Of a DNA stretch of 17,411 nucleotides, positions 8,838 to 16,250 are shown in pieces. Within the stretch, counting starts at the first letter, position 1; the number at the start of each line of letters is the position of its first letter. The notes under the pieces are model-generated. The model was not told the DNA's origin. It was given only the letters and a program-made list of their open reading frames with translations, and did not search any database. Source of the stretch: DYMC01 sp035406705 (GTDB taxonomy: Bacteria > Verrucomicrobiota > Lentisphaeria > Victivallales > GWF2-50-93); NCBI GenBank assembly GCA_964426675.1, contig CAYRRM010000044.1, positions 1 to 17,411 on the forward strand, in the 5' to 3' direction. Both the position numbers and the translations under genes were made by a program.

Positions 8838-9599
8838 TTAATCTCCTGCTTTTATTGTCCAGATACCACCTGAGAGACTCCCTTCTTCGGACTCGGATAA
8901 TAATTTGACGTGGCCATCTACAAAAAGATGAGTTGCTTTATGTCCAACATGATATAGAAAATTGCTTCCAGGATTGTGATTAGACCACCAATAAGTGCCC
9001 TGATTTCCTCCAAAGGCATTTTCCCCAAAAAACAAAGTTCCAGCAGGGTCAGCTATCATAGAGCTTTTTCTCATCGCCCAAACATATCCACCAGTATTCC
9101 ATTCAATTCCCTCACTTGGAAAAGAAGTATTTCTCATTATTGCCATATTTCGCGGAGCCAGATCCCAATCTCCGAGAGAAGTTAGCCTATTGACGATTAA
9201 GTATTCTGGGCATACATATTGCCGAACCATTCCCCACACTCTAACTTTATTAAATCCCCATGTCCAGCCCCAATCTTCCCATTTTCTGCCAAGATATGTG
9301 TTCAATTGATCGTCCCATGTTATATTTGTTGTGTTTGCTCCTGGATAGTAGTTATTTGCCAGATAACCGTAATCTAATTCGTGCATTGATTGGGCAGAGC
9401 TAACTTGTTTGAAATTATTTATACAAAGAGTTTGACGTGCAACTTTCTTTGCTGTTATTAAAGATGGGAGGAGTAGTCCTGCTAGAATCGCAATTATTGC
9501 AATTACTACGAGTAATTCAATTAGAGTAAAGGAAAGCCTTATTGGTAAATTAACATATAGAATTCTTCCATTCTTTAGAATAAATTTTTTGAGTTTCAT
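8838..9599 (-). CDS. Pseudopilin-like secreted protein (prepilin N-terminal domain)
   Basis: The 253-residue product has a 23-residue basic/hydrophobic leader, then FTLIELLVVIAIIAILAGLLLPSL, the prepilin helix with Glu at +5; Ser replaces Gly before the predicted cleavage site. The globular part is Trp/Gly/Asn-rich. The C-terminus carries ATHLFVDGHVKLL, the DG-type motif of PVC pseudopilin-like proteins, preceded by His at spacing x10 (and another at x7) rather than x9. The strong Shine-Dalgarno AAGGAGG overlaps the TAA stop of the lacI-family gene, which strongly suggests translational coupling. The 788-residue enzyme-like gene starts 4 nt after this stop. The first 13 residues of the helix segment share 39 identical bases with the pilin gene at 1347-2087, although the two proteins are otherwise quite different. 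Inferred role: cell-surface or periplasm-spanning partner of the enzyme encoded next to it. Confidence 0.9.
   Translation of the reverse strand: MKLKKFILKNGRILYVNLPIRLSFTLIELLVVIAIIAILAGLLLPSLITAKKVARQTLCINNFKQVSSAQSMHELDYGYLANNYYPGANTTNITWDDQLNTYLGRKWEDWGWTWGFNKVRVWGMVRQYVCPEYLIVNRLTSLGDWDLAPRNMAIMRNTSFPSEGIEWNTGGYVWAMRKSSMIADPAGTLFFGENAFGGNQGTYWWSNHNPGSNFLYHVGHKATHLFVDGHVKLLSESEEGSLSGGIWTIKAGD
9496..9534. repeat. 39-bp identical block, copy 2 (pilin leader)
   Basis: Identical to 2029-2067 and in the same orientation. It encodes the SFTLIELLVVIAI segment of the second pilin-like gene. Identity stops sharply at both ends. Confidence 0.9.
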
Positions 9600-9612
9600 A
9601 CAAACTGCCTCC

Positions 9613-10689
9613 TTATTTTAGATTTATTTTATAGCCTTTTATCGCCGAGTTATATGTTTTACATGTCGTATTAGAAAGGATTATTTCAGGTGATAGTATG
9701 ATATCTTTGTTTCTTTCTTTGTTTTTTCTATCATTAATCCTTTCAAGGAGTTCTCTTACAGCTATTTTTCCAATTTTATTTATTTGAATATTTATCGAAG
9801 ATGGAGTTGGATTAAGAAGGGAAAGATATCTTGTCTCATAGTTGCAACCTAATATATCTATAGAAGAATCACTAAAATTATATTTACTAAGAGCCAATAT
9901 TACACCTATCATACAATGATCTGCGCAGAAAAATGCCCCTGTCGGTTTTGTCTTTAACTGAATGAATTGTTCTGCTAAAAGTTCGTATTTATTTTCGGGA
10001 TGACGCAACTTTGAAGGAATAGAGATGATGTCTGCATTTATATTTAATTTGGTGCATGAGTTAATAAAAACTTTTTCCCTTTCCATATATGCGGAATGTT
10101 GAGGTTCAGAATTAAAAAAAACGACATACTTGTGATTTTTTGACTTCATGTAATTGGCAGCGAGTTCACCTACTATTCGGTTGTTATATGTAATAACTTT
10201 GCCTTGATTTGCAATATCAGGATGTTTTTTTAAACAAAATACACAAGGAATTCCTTTTAATTTGGACTTCAAATTGCTATGTATTTTATTTTCACCTAAT
10301 GATAGAATTAGAACACCATCACAGAATCTCTTATCAAGCATTTCAGGAACAGGTCGTTTTGTAGAGCTATATTCAAAAATGAAAGTCATTTTGTATTTTT
10401 CAAGTTCTTCAAGTATTCCAGCAAGAAGATCAGAGAAAATTGGAAGTTTTAATATATCAATAGGAGATAGTTCGCCTATGGCAAGTAGCATTATTACTCC
10501 GTTTTTTATCCCTTGTCGTTCTTTTGTTTTTGGTCCTGGGCGCCGTGTATTAAAGATGTAATTAAGTTTCTTTATAGCGTTCTCTATTTTGACAACTTTA
10601 TCGTGAGATACAAATCTTTTATTGTTAAGATAATGCGAGACAGTTCCAATACTTACATTAGCTAATTGTGCTACTTTTTTGATAGACAT
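9613..10689 (-). CDS. LacI-family transcriptional regulator
   Basis: The 358-residue product begins with the family DNA-binding helix-turn-helix (MSIKKVAQLANVSIGTVSHYLN, residues 1-22, starting exactly where family members start) and a linker to KLNY. The usual hinge-helix motif is replaced by NTRRPGPKTKER, a basic Pro/Gly stretch I associate with Lentisphaerota/Verrucomicrobiota LacI proteins. Residues ~62-340 form the periplasmic-binding-protein-like sensor (GVIMLLAIGELSP, CDGVLILS, GAFFCADHCMIGVILAL, DILGCNYET). The effector is unknown; a sugar or oligosaccharide from the target polysaccharide is plausible. It is the first gene of a block encoding two pilin-like and two large secreted proteins. 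An inverted repeat overlaps its own promoter, so autoregulation and control of that block are likely. Its Shine-Dalgarno is poor although the start is secure from homology, which could keep expression low. Confidence 0.93.
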   Translation of the reverse strand: MSIKKVAQLANVSIGTVSHYLNNKRFVSHDKVVKIENAIKKLNYIFNTRRPGPKTKERQGIKNGVIMLLAIGELSPIDILKLPIFSDLLAGILEELEKYKMTFIFEYSSTKRPVPEMLDKRFCDGVLILSLGENKIHSNLKSKLKGIPCVFCLKKHPDIANQGKVITYNNRIVGELAANYMKSKNHKYVVFFNSEPQHSAYMEREKVFINSCTKLNINADIISIPSKLRHPENKYELLAEQFIQLKTKPTGAFFCADHCMIGVILALSKYNFSDSSIDILGCNYETRYLSLLNPTPSSINIQINKIGKIAVRELLERINDRKNKERNKDIILSPEIILSNTTCKTYNSAIKGYKINLK

Positions 10690-10716
10690 AATGAATACCA
10701 GAATTATATTTTTATA

Positions 10717-10740
10717 TTGAAATTATAGCATTAATTTCAA
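10717..10740. promoter_or_regulatory. Candidate LacI-family operator (24-bp inverted repeat)
   Basis: Perfect 9-bp arms TTGAAATTA and TAATTTCAA flank a six-base centre TAGCAT with a central GC. The repeat covers the -10 element of the lacI-family gene's promoter and lies 27-50 nt upstream of its start codon. Size, symmetry and position fit an autoregulatory LacI-family operator; binding is inferred. Confidence 0.6.
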
Positions 10741-10749
10741 AAAAAGCAA
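10722..10749 (-). promoter_or_regulatory. Sigma-70-like promoter of the lacI-pilin-enzyme block
   Basis: On the minus strand, TTGCTT (10749-10744) is followed after 16 bp by a perfect TATAAT (10727-10722). Predicted transcription starts near 10714, leaving a leader of about 25 nt before the ATG at 10689. The overlap with the inverted repeat explains how repression could work. Confidence 0.6.
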
Positions 10750-10769
10750 GTAAAAAAAATTTTTTTTTT
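10750..10769 (-). promoter_or_regulatory. A-tract/T-tract (possible UP element)
   Basis: Read on the minus strand, ten A are followed by eight T ending 2 nt before the -35 hexamer. This matches the general form of an RNA-polymerase alpha-subunit UP element and would bend DNA. It also sits 8 nt after the stop of the upstream Cys-rich gene, where the A/U tract could form a weak hairpin and act as a poor terminator; I favour the promoter role. Confidence 0.4.
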
Positions 10770-10777
10770 GATTTTTT

Positions 10778-11032
10778 TTACCATCTGACTTTATCAGGGG
10801 CAGGACATGACTTATCCTTTAGGGTTATTAAATATTTTATCAAACATCCGCAATGGGCGCATGTAGATTTAGCAATAAAATAAGGACATTTTTTGCATAA
10901 TGAAAAACGCCTTAGATATTCTTCCATTGTAACCCATCGCCCCCTGCCTGGACGGAAATTGTTCGGTAGTTCTATGTTTTCGGTTGCTCTATTCATGCAT
11001 GACTTACACATTGAAGAATTATTTATATCCAT
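10778..11032 (-). CDS. Small Cys-rich (zinc-ribbon-like) protein
   Basis: The product is 84 residues long with eight cysteines: C9-x2-C12, C46-x2-C49, C58-x2-C61-x-C63 and C76. The last half (KKCPYFIAKSTCAHCGC, then SCPAPDKVRW) resembles the small Cys-rich proteins grouped as DUF6171, by memory only. The paired CxxC motifs suggest zinc or another metal. There is no signal peptide or membrane segment, so it should be cytoplasmic. A GAAGGA Shine-Dalgarno lies about 9 nt before the ATG, and the gene starts 20 nt after the araA stop, so it is probably cotranscribed with the arabinose genes. Its function is unknown; it might be a regulatory or metal-handling accessory. The ordered cysteines, good ribosome site and tight spacing make it a real gene. 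Confidence 0.8.
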   Translation of the reverse strand: MDINNSSMCKSCMNRATENIELPNNFRPGRGRWVTMEEYLRRFSLCKKCPYFIAKSTCAHCGCLIKYLITLKDKSCPAPDKVRW

Positions 11033-11052
11033 AGTAAATTTCCTTCTCTTTT

Positions 11053-12552
11053 TTATTTATATGTAAAATCATTCCATCTAAGTTCATTTTTTAATTTAGG
11101 AATTGAACTGTTTTTGTCGATATGTATGCATTCAATTTTTATTATTTCAGCAAGATCTTTGACACATTCTGCTAATACCTGTTGGCTAAAAGCGGTGTGG
11201 TGAGCTCCTCCGGCTAAAATCCATGCAGTAGCTGAGGTTTTTAAGTCTGGTTCTGGTATCCATATTGCCCTAGCAACTGGGAGTTTTGGCAATTTTTGCT
11301 TTATTTCTATACATTCAATAGAATTCATTATTATTCGAAATCTCTGTTCAAGTTCGATTAAGCTAACATTTATAGCTGGTCCAGGAGCTGTATTAAAAAT
11401 CATTCTAGCAGGAGGATTTTTATTTCCTATACTAAGGGGATGAATATCGATGGTAATATCTCCATCTGAGATTGAAGGGCATAATTCCAACATGTGAGCT
11501 CCGAGAACCATCATTTCCCCATCTTTTAAATGATATGTGTAATCCTCCATAAATGAAGTTCCTCCATCAAGACCTGTGCCCATTACCTTTAACGCACGAA
11601 CTAATGCTGCATGTTTCCAGTCTCCTTCGGCTCCGAAGCCAAAACCTTCCTCCATTAATCTTTGAACTGCAAGTCCAGGTAGTTGTTCTAATTCCCCTAA
11701 ATCTTCAAAAGTAGTGGTGAAAGCGGAGAAACCCCCATCAGTCAAAAATTTTCTAATGGCAATTTCGAGTTTTGCTTGATAGATGAGATTTTGATGATAA
11801 TTCCCGTTCTTTTTGCATATAGAGCTCAATTTGTATTTTTTCTCATAATCTGCCAATATATTTTTCACTTCACTTTCTTTTATATTCTGAATTAGTTTTA
11901 TTAATTCTGAAACTCCATAACTATTTACAGAAAAACCTAATTTGATTTGAGCATTGACTTTATTACCTTCCGTTACGGCGACATTACGCATATTATCACC
12001 AAAACGAGCAATTCTTAGCCTTCTCAGTTCGTTCTGTCCGATCACTGCACGAGACCATATTCCTATTTGTTTTTGTACGGATGAATCTTTCCAATATCCA
12101 GAGACGACTTTGCGTTGAATATCCATTCTTGTCATTATAAAGCCATGTTCTCTATCCCCGTGAGCAGACTGATTTAAATTCATAAAATTCATGTCAATGG
12201 TATCCCATGGAATTTCATAATGATATTGTGTGTGTAAATGCAGGATTGGCTTATTTAGTATACTTAGTCCATTTATCCACATTTTTGATGGAGAGAAAGT
12301 ATGGCACCATGTAATTAGTCCAATACATTTTTCAGTAGAATTTGCCTCTTTACAGGTGGAGTAAATTTCATCTTCCGTTTTTACGACTGTTTTGAAAACG
12401 ATTTTTACAGGTATAAATGATGATTTATTAAGATAGTTTGCGATTTCCTTTGAATGCCTATTTATGTCATCAAAAATTTTTTCGCCATATAAATACTGAC
12501 TTCCTGTAATAAGCCAAATCTCGAAGTCTTTTAAATTTAATTTTTTTTGCAT
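11053..12552 (-). CDS. araA: L-arabinose isomerase
   Basis: Converts L-arabinose to L-ribulose in the cytoplasm, the first step of the bacterial arabinose pathway; uses a divalent metal, usually Mn2+. The 499 residues match the usual length (~500). N-terminal FEIWLITGSQYLYGE, the central GAEGDWKHAALVRALKVMG segment and the C-terminal GGAHHTAFS are characteristic. The predicted metal/catalytic residues are present: Glu309 (AEGDW), Glu336 (MEDY), His353 (GAHMLE) and His451/452 (GAHHT), all within 1-3 positions of E. coli AraA numbering. It starts 38 nt after the shorter GH51 gene, with a modest Shine-Dalgarno (AAAGAG), so it is likely in one operon with both arabinofuranosidases. No araB or araD follows; they must be elsewhere if the pathway is the standard one. 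Confidence 0.97.
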   Translation of the reverse strand: MQKKLNLKDFEIWLITGSQYLYGEKIFDDINRHSKEIANYLNKSSFIPVKIVFKTVVKTEDEIYSTCKEANSTEKCIGLITWCHTFSPSKMWINGLSILNKPILHLHTQYHYEIPWDTIDMNFMNLNQSAHGDREHGFIMTRMDIQRKVVSGYWKDSSVQKQIGIWSRAVIGQNELRRLRIARFGDNMRNVAVTEGNKVNAQIKLGFSVNSYGVSELIKLIQNIKESEVKNILADYEKKYKLSSICKKNGNYHQNLIYQAKLEIAIRKFLTDGGFSAFTTTFEDLGELEQLPGLAVQRLMEEGFGFGAEGDWKHAALVRALKVMGTGLDGGTSFMEDYTYHLKDGEMMVLGAHMLELCPSISDGDITIDIHPLSIGNKNPPARMIFNTAPGPAINVSLIELEQRFRIIMNSIECIEIKQKLPKLPVARAIWIPEPDLKTSATAWILAGGAHHTAFSQQVLAECVKDLAEIIKIECIHIDKNSSIPKLKNELRWNDFTYK

Positions 12553-12590
12553 TTATAAAACTCTTTTTTTTTATATCTAAAATTAAGTAT

Positions 12591-14063
12591 TCAGTTTATT
12601 GTTAGCGATAAAACTGCTCTTGGATAAAGTTTTATCTTTATTCCATTTTTTGTAATATTAAAATCATTAAAATCTGATGGTTTAACTGATTCAGGTTCTT
12701 TAAATGTATTCATTGAATTCATAGATTTTCCTGTTAAAATTTTAGCCGTAATAGATGAAATATCTTTTCCCTGCATTTCGCATAATAAATCTGCGCTTGA
12801 TTCATGATGTATATTACATAGAGTTAAATTGATGCTACCATTTTTATTTAAAGAAGCTGAAGCTGAAAGTTGAGGTAAATTTTCTTCTTTATTTCTATAA
12901 GGTGAAAATTCAGTCAAAACAGGTAGCAGAGTTGCATCCTGATGATTCTTATACATATTAAAAACATGATATGTTGGAGTTTTGAGCATTTTACTACCTT
13001 CTGTAAGTATCATAGCTTGCAAAACATTAACAGTTTGTGCTATATTAGTCATATGTATTCGTTCTGAATGGTTATTGAAGATATTTAGTGAGACCCCGGC
13101 AACGAGTGCATCTCTTATCGTATTTTGTTGATATAAAAATGCTGGATTTGTTCCTGGTTCAACATCAAACCAAGTTCCCCATTCATCGATTATCAATCCA
13201 ATGCGTTTTTCATAATCGTATCTATCCATTATTATTTCTGTTTTTTTGATGACATTTTCAATTTCAATAGCTTTTTTTAATGTTACAAACCATTCGTCTT
13301 CTGTGAAAACAGTAGCAGAGCCTTTTTTATTCCATGTTGTACCTGGTACTGTATAGTAGTGAATGCTTAATCCATCCATGAATCTACCTGCTTCTTTTAA
13401 TAGAATTTCATTCCATTCGTCGTTGAATCCACAGGCAATTTTATAAAGTTTTTTTCCTGAATAATTGCGACAGTATGTGGCATATCTTTTATAAACATCC
13501 GCATAATATTGAGCTCTCATGTTGCCCCCACAACCCCAATTTTCATTTCCTACTCCCCAATATTTAACTTCCCATGCTGTTTCGCGCCCATTCTTTTTAC
13601 GAAGCTTGGCCATAGGAGTTCCTTCAGGCATCGTTAAATATTCTAACCATTCGGACATTTCTTGAACTGTCCCGGAGCCTATATTTCCGCAGATATATGG
13701 TTCACAATTGAGCAGTTCGCACAGTAACATAAATTCATGTGTACCAAAATGATTGTTTTCTACGGTTCCACCCCAGTTAGTATTAATCATTGTTGGACGG
13801 TCTTTCTTTTCTCCTATACCATCTTTCCAGTGGTAAGTATCGGCAAAACAACCACCTGGCCAGCGTAAATTTGGCATTTGCAATTCCTTTAATGCTTCTA
13901 AAACATCTTTTCGGATACCATGTACATTAGGGATGTTTGAGTCTTCTCCAACCCATATCCCTTCATATATACATCTGCCAAGATGTTCAGCAAAATGACC
14001 ATATATATGCTTTGATATTTTATGTTTTGGCTCTCCTGCTTTGACGATGATCTTGTTTTTCAT
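12591..14063 (-). CDS. abfA: Intracellular alpha-L-arabinofuranosidase, GH51
   Basis: Removes terminal alpha-L-arabinofuranosyl groups from arabino-oligosaccharides by a retaining mechanism. The 490 residues match cytoplasmic GH51 enzymes (~490-505). The (beta/alpha)8 barrel begins with ISKHIYGHFAEHLGRCIYEGIWVG, then NLRWPGGCFADTYHWKDGIG. The acid/base is Glu174 in GVGNENWGCGG and the nucleophile Glu294 in IDEWGTWFDVEPG; these positions match the pair known in Geobacillus AbfA (175/294) almost exactly. A C-terminal beta-sandwich (~390-490) ends in LYPRAVLSLTIN. There is no signal peptide, so it acts in the cytoplasm on imported oligosaccharides. A good AAAGGAAG Shine-Dalgarno precedes the ATG. 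The gene lies between the long GH51 gene (31 nt) and araA (38 nt), so its product feeds AraA directly. Confidence 0.95.
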   Translation of the reverse strand: MKNKIIVKAGEPKHKISKHIYGHFAEHLGRCIYEGIWVGEDSNIPNVHGIRKDVLEALKELQMPNLRWPGGCFADTYHWKDGIGEKKDRPTMINTNWGGTVENNHFGTHEFMLLCELLNCEPYICGNIGSGTVQEMSEWLEYLTMPEGTPMAKLRKKNGRETAWEVKYWGVGNENWGCGGNMRAQYYADVYKRYATYCRNYSGKKLYKIACGFNDEWNEILLKEAGRFMDGLSIHYYTVPGTTWNKKGSATVFTEDEWFVTLKKAIEIENVIKKTEIIMDRYDYEKRIGLIIDEWGTWFDVEPGTNPAFLYQQNTIRDALVAGVSLNIFNNHSERIHMTNIAQTVNVLQAMILTEGSKMLKTPTYHVFNMYKNHQDATLLPVLTEFSPYRNKEENLPQLSASASLNKNGSINLTLCNIHHESSADLLCEMQGKDISSITAKILTGKSMNSMNTFKEPESVKPSDFNDFNITKNGIKIKLYPRAVLSLTIN

Positions 14064-14094
14064 AATTTGTCTTCCTTTTGTTATAGTTCTTTAT

Positions 14095-16020
14095 TTAAAG
14101 TTTGAAAATTATTATGTTAAAAGAATAAGGTTGAATAATTTCAGATAAGTTATCTGTTATAGTGATTTGGAACTCCTCTGTTACTAATTCGGAGAAATTT
14201 GTTGCGGCAAGATTATTTCCACGCAAAACTTTTTTTATAGCAATTTTTTCTTTTGTTGTAATATTTAGGAATTTCATTTTCAAATTGAAATTTTCAGACT
14301 CTCCATTTATCACTTTCACTATTAGGTTCCCTGTGTTAGAGTTAAATACGGTAGATATAGCTATTCGCGTATTTTCTATTTTAAGTTTAGGTATTTTTAT
14401 ATAAAAATTACCACTATATTCGCTAAACATTTTCTGAATATAGTAATTTATAGTAGGGATAACTTTTATTTTATCAAAATAAATTAGATTAGGCCTCCAA
14501 TTCAGATGATTTATATTTCCTAATAGAGGTGCATAAGAAGCAAATTTTACGATATCAGCATTTCTTTCAAGGCTGGTCAAAAACGCAGCTTCAGCCAATG
14601 CTGAGGATAAAGAATTACTTCTGTCTCCTTCATGTGCGGCGTATTCTCCCAAATATACTTTTGGGCCATTCCTATCATAAGAATCATATCTATATAAATT
14701 TTTCCAGAACCATTCTGGAGGTAAATAATAATGTTCATCTACAATTGGCAAGTTTAATTCTTTTGCAAATTTCCACCCCTCTTCAAAGTCACGTCCTTCT
14801 TCTGATGGACCAACGGTTCCAATTACCGTAATTTCTGGACATTTTTTTTTCAAATTAGTGAATATTTCATAAAAACATTTCTTAAATTGAGATGTAATAT
14901 GTTCTTCATTTCCAATTCCTATATACTTTACGTTAAAAGGTTCTGAATGTCCTAATTTTGTACGGATTTTTCCATATGTTGAAGAAGCTGGTCCGTTTGC
15001 AAACTCGATGAAGTCGATTATATCCTGAATGTGTTTTTGTAGAGCTTCTTTTCCTAATGCGATTTGTCCTCTTCCTCCTACACCAGTAATTGAACCACCT
15101 GCATTTTGACAAGATACTCCTGAGTGGAAAATAGGAATTGGAATAGCCCCTATATCTTCACAAAATTGAAGGTATTCGTAAAATCCCAATCCTAAACTCT
15201 GATGATATCCCCATATATTTCTTTGTGATTTACGAAATTCAATTGGTCCTATTGTATGTTTCCAATTATACATATTGTCTACTCCATCACCATGAACAAG
15301 ACAACCTCCAGGAAATCTAATAAATTTTGGTTTTAAATCTGCTATACATTGTGCCAGATCATTTCGTAAACCATTTTGATGGTTTTTAAATGTTTTTGAG
15401 GGAAATAATGAGACCATGTCTATTCCGATTCTTCCAGGGTGAGAAGCCATTATAAGTAGACGGCCATTATTTGTTGAATTTTTTGGAAAAAGTTGTAGCG
15501 TATACTTTTTCCACGATGAACTAAGGATGGGTAAAATTTTTGAATCAAGTAGGTTTGAGTTTTCATCTTCTAAACAGACGGTCATACGTCCCGGAGTTCC
15601 TGTTAATTGGCGTGCGTATATTGAAAAGTTATAATATTCCCCTTTACAGAGAGGAATTCCTCCGTCATAGCCACTATTACAAATTCCAGTACATCCCATT
15701 TGATTTCTTATTCCTAATACAAGATAATGAGGGTTATTAGGATGAATTGGTTCTGAGGAATCTATCAATAAAACACCTTTTCCTCCATTACGTTCTATCA
15801 ATGTCCATCCGGTTAAGTGGTGCCAGTCACCTAAAATACGTGAATCTCCGTTTCGTTGATCTACCTGGGAATATTCAAACGAACGATTTTGGATTAATTC
15901 TCCATATAACCCCCCATCAGCTGAAAAACTGATATCTTCAAAGAAAATACCAATGAGCTCAGGACTAATATTGATTTTTCTTGAGAAATCTATAGAAAAT
16001 GAAAGTTCTTTAATATTCAT
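14095..16020 (-). CDS. Long-form alpha-L-arabinofuranosidase, GH51 with inserted CBM-like domain
   Basis: This 641-residue GH51 enzyme is of the long type, usual in Bacteroidetes and plants. It begins LIGIFFEDISFSADGGLYGELIQNRSFE. A beta-sandwich resembling CBM4/9-type modules is inserted at ~65-215 (GEYYNFSIYARQ, ILSSSWKKYTLQL). The barrel then continues with KFIRFPGGCLVHGDGVDNMYNWKHTIGP. The acid/base is Glu372 in IGIGNEEH and the nucleophile Glu459 in YLGEYAAHE; a C-terminal beta-sandwich closes the protein. Relatives are commonly secreted, but no signal peptide is visible here, so a cytoplasmic site is inferred. An AAAGGAA Shine-Dalgarno sits 8 nt before the ATG. It is the first gene of the arabinose block, divergent from the AraC-type regulator, with a promoter about 150-180 nt upstream. 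The two GH51 enzymes differ strongly in sequence, so they probably split substrates by linkage or size. Confidence 0.93.
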   Translation of the reverse strand: MNIKELSFSIDFSRKINISPELIGIFFEDISFSADGGLYGELIQNRSFEYSQVDQRNGDSRILGDWHHLTGWTLIERNGGKGVLLIDSSEPIHPNNPHYLVLGIRNQMGCTGICNSGYDGGIPLCKGEYYNFSIYARQLTGTPGRMTVCLEDENSNLLDSKILPILSSSWKKYTLQLFPKNSTNNGRLLIMASHPGRIGIDMVSLFPSKTFKNHQNGLRNDLAQCIADLKPKFIRFPGGCLVHGDGVDNMYNWKHTIGPIEFRKSQRNIWGYHQSLGLGFYEYLQFCEDIGAIPIPIFHSGVSCQNAGGSITGVGGRGQIALGKEALQKHIQDIIDFIEFANGPASSTYGKIRTKLGHSEPFNVKYIGIGNEEHITSQFKKCFYEIFTNLKKKCPEITVIGTVGPSEEGRDFEEGWKFAKELNLPIVDEHYYLPPEWFWKNLYRYDSYDRNGPKVYLGEYAAHEGDRSNSLSSALAEAAFLTSLERNADIVKFASYAPLLGNINHLNWRPNLIYFDKIKVIPTINYYIQKMFSEYSGNFYIKIPKLKIENTRIAISTVFNSNTGNLIVKVINGESENFNLKMKFLNITTKEKIAIKKVLRGNNLAATNFSELVTEEFQITITDNLSEIIQPYSFNIIIFKL

Positions 16021-16046
16021 ATAAAATTCCTTTTTTGAGATTAATT

Positions 16047-16056
16047 AGAAATTTCT
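16047..16056. promoter_or_regulatory. AGAAATTTCT palindrome in operon leader
   Basis: A perfect 10-bp palindrome lies 27-36 nt upstream of the long GH51 gene, inside the predicted 5' untranslated leader. It shares the GAAATT core with the arms of the inverted repeat at the lacI-family promoter. In AT-rich DNA this could be chance. Confidence 0.25.
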
Positions 16057-16059
16057 GAA

Positions 16060-16120
16060 AAACTTTTTGATAGCAAAAAAATATTAATCAGTTGTTTTGT
16101 TGAATAGAAGAAACTTTTTG
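16060..16120. repeat. Direct repeat AAACTTTTTG, two copies
   Basis: The 10-mer occurs at 16060-16069 and 16111-16120, 51 bp apart (about five helical turns), both between the predicted operon promoter and its first gene. AraC-family proteins bind direct repeats, so these are candidate half-sites for the divergently encoded regulator. A weaker relative (AACTTTT) is at 16205-16211. Confidence 0.35.
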
Positions 16121-16168
16121 TATTCATAGTAATTCTGTATTATTTTTTTATTACTTTAACTTGCACTA

Positions 16169-16197
16169 AATATATATTATCTACTGAAAATTGTAAA
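16169..16197 (-). promoter_or_regulatory. Sigma-70-like promoter for the arabinose operon
   Basis: On the minus strand, TTTACA (16197-16192) and TATATT (16174-16169) are separated by exactly 17 bp. Transcription would start near 16162, giving a leader of about 140 nt before the long GH51 gene. The leader holds the AAACTTTTTG repeats and a short palindrome. Confidence 0.5.
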
Positions 16198-16217
16198 TGA
16201 ACTGAACTTTTAATTGT

Positions 16218-16250
16218 TTGACTTATCCTTTTATTTTTGTAAATTATAAT
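16218..16250 (+). promoter_or_regulatory. Possible promoter of the AraC-type gene
   Basis: TTGACT (16218-16223) and a perfect TATAAT (16245-16250) lie just upstream of the gene, but 21 bp apart, longer than the normal 17. A poorer -10 (TAAATT, 16240-16245) gives 16 bp. One of these combinations is probably the promoter; the sequence does not decide which. Confidence 0.35.

Noticed and set aside
9409..9417. TTGAAATTA inside the pilin-like gene as a second operator half-site
   Set aside because: No matching second arm follows, and single half-sites of this composition are expected often at this base content.
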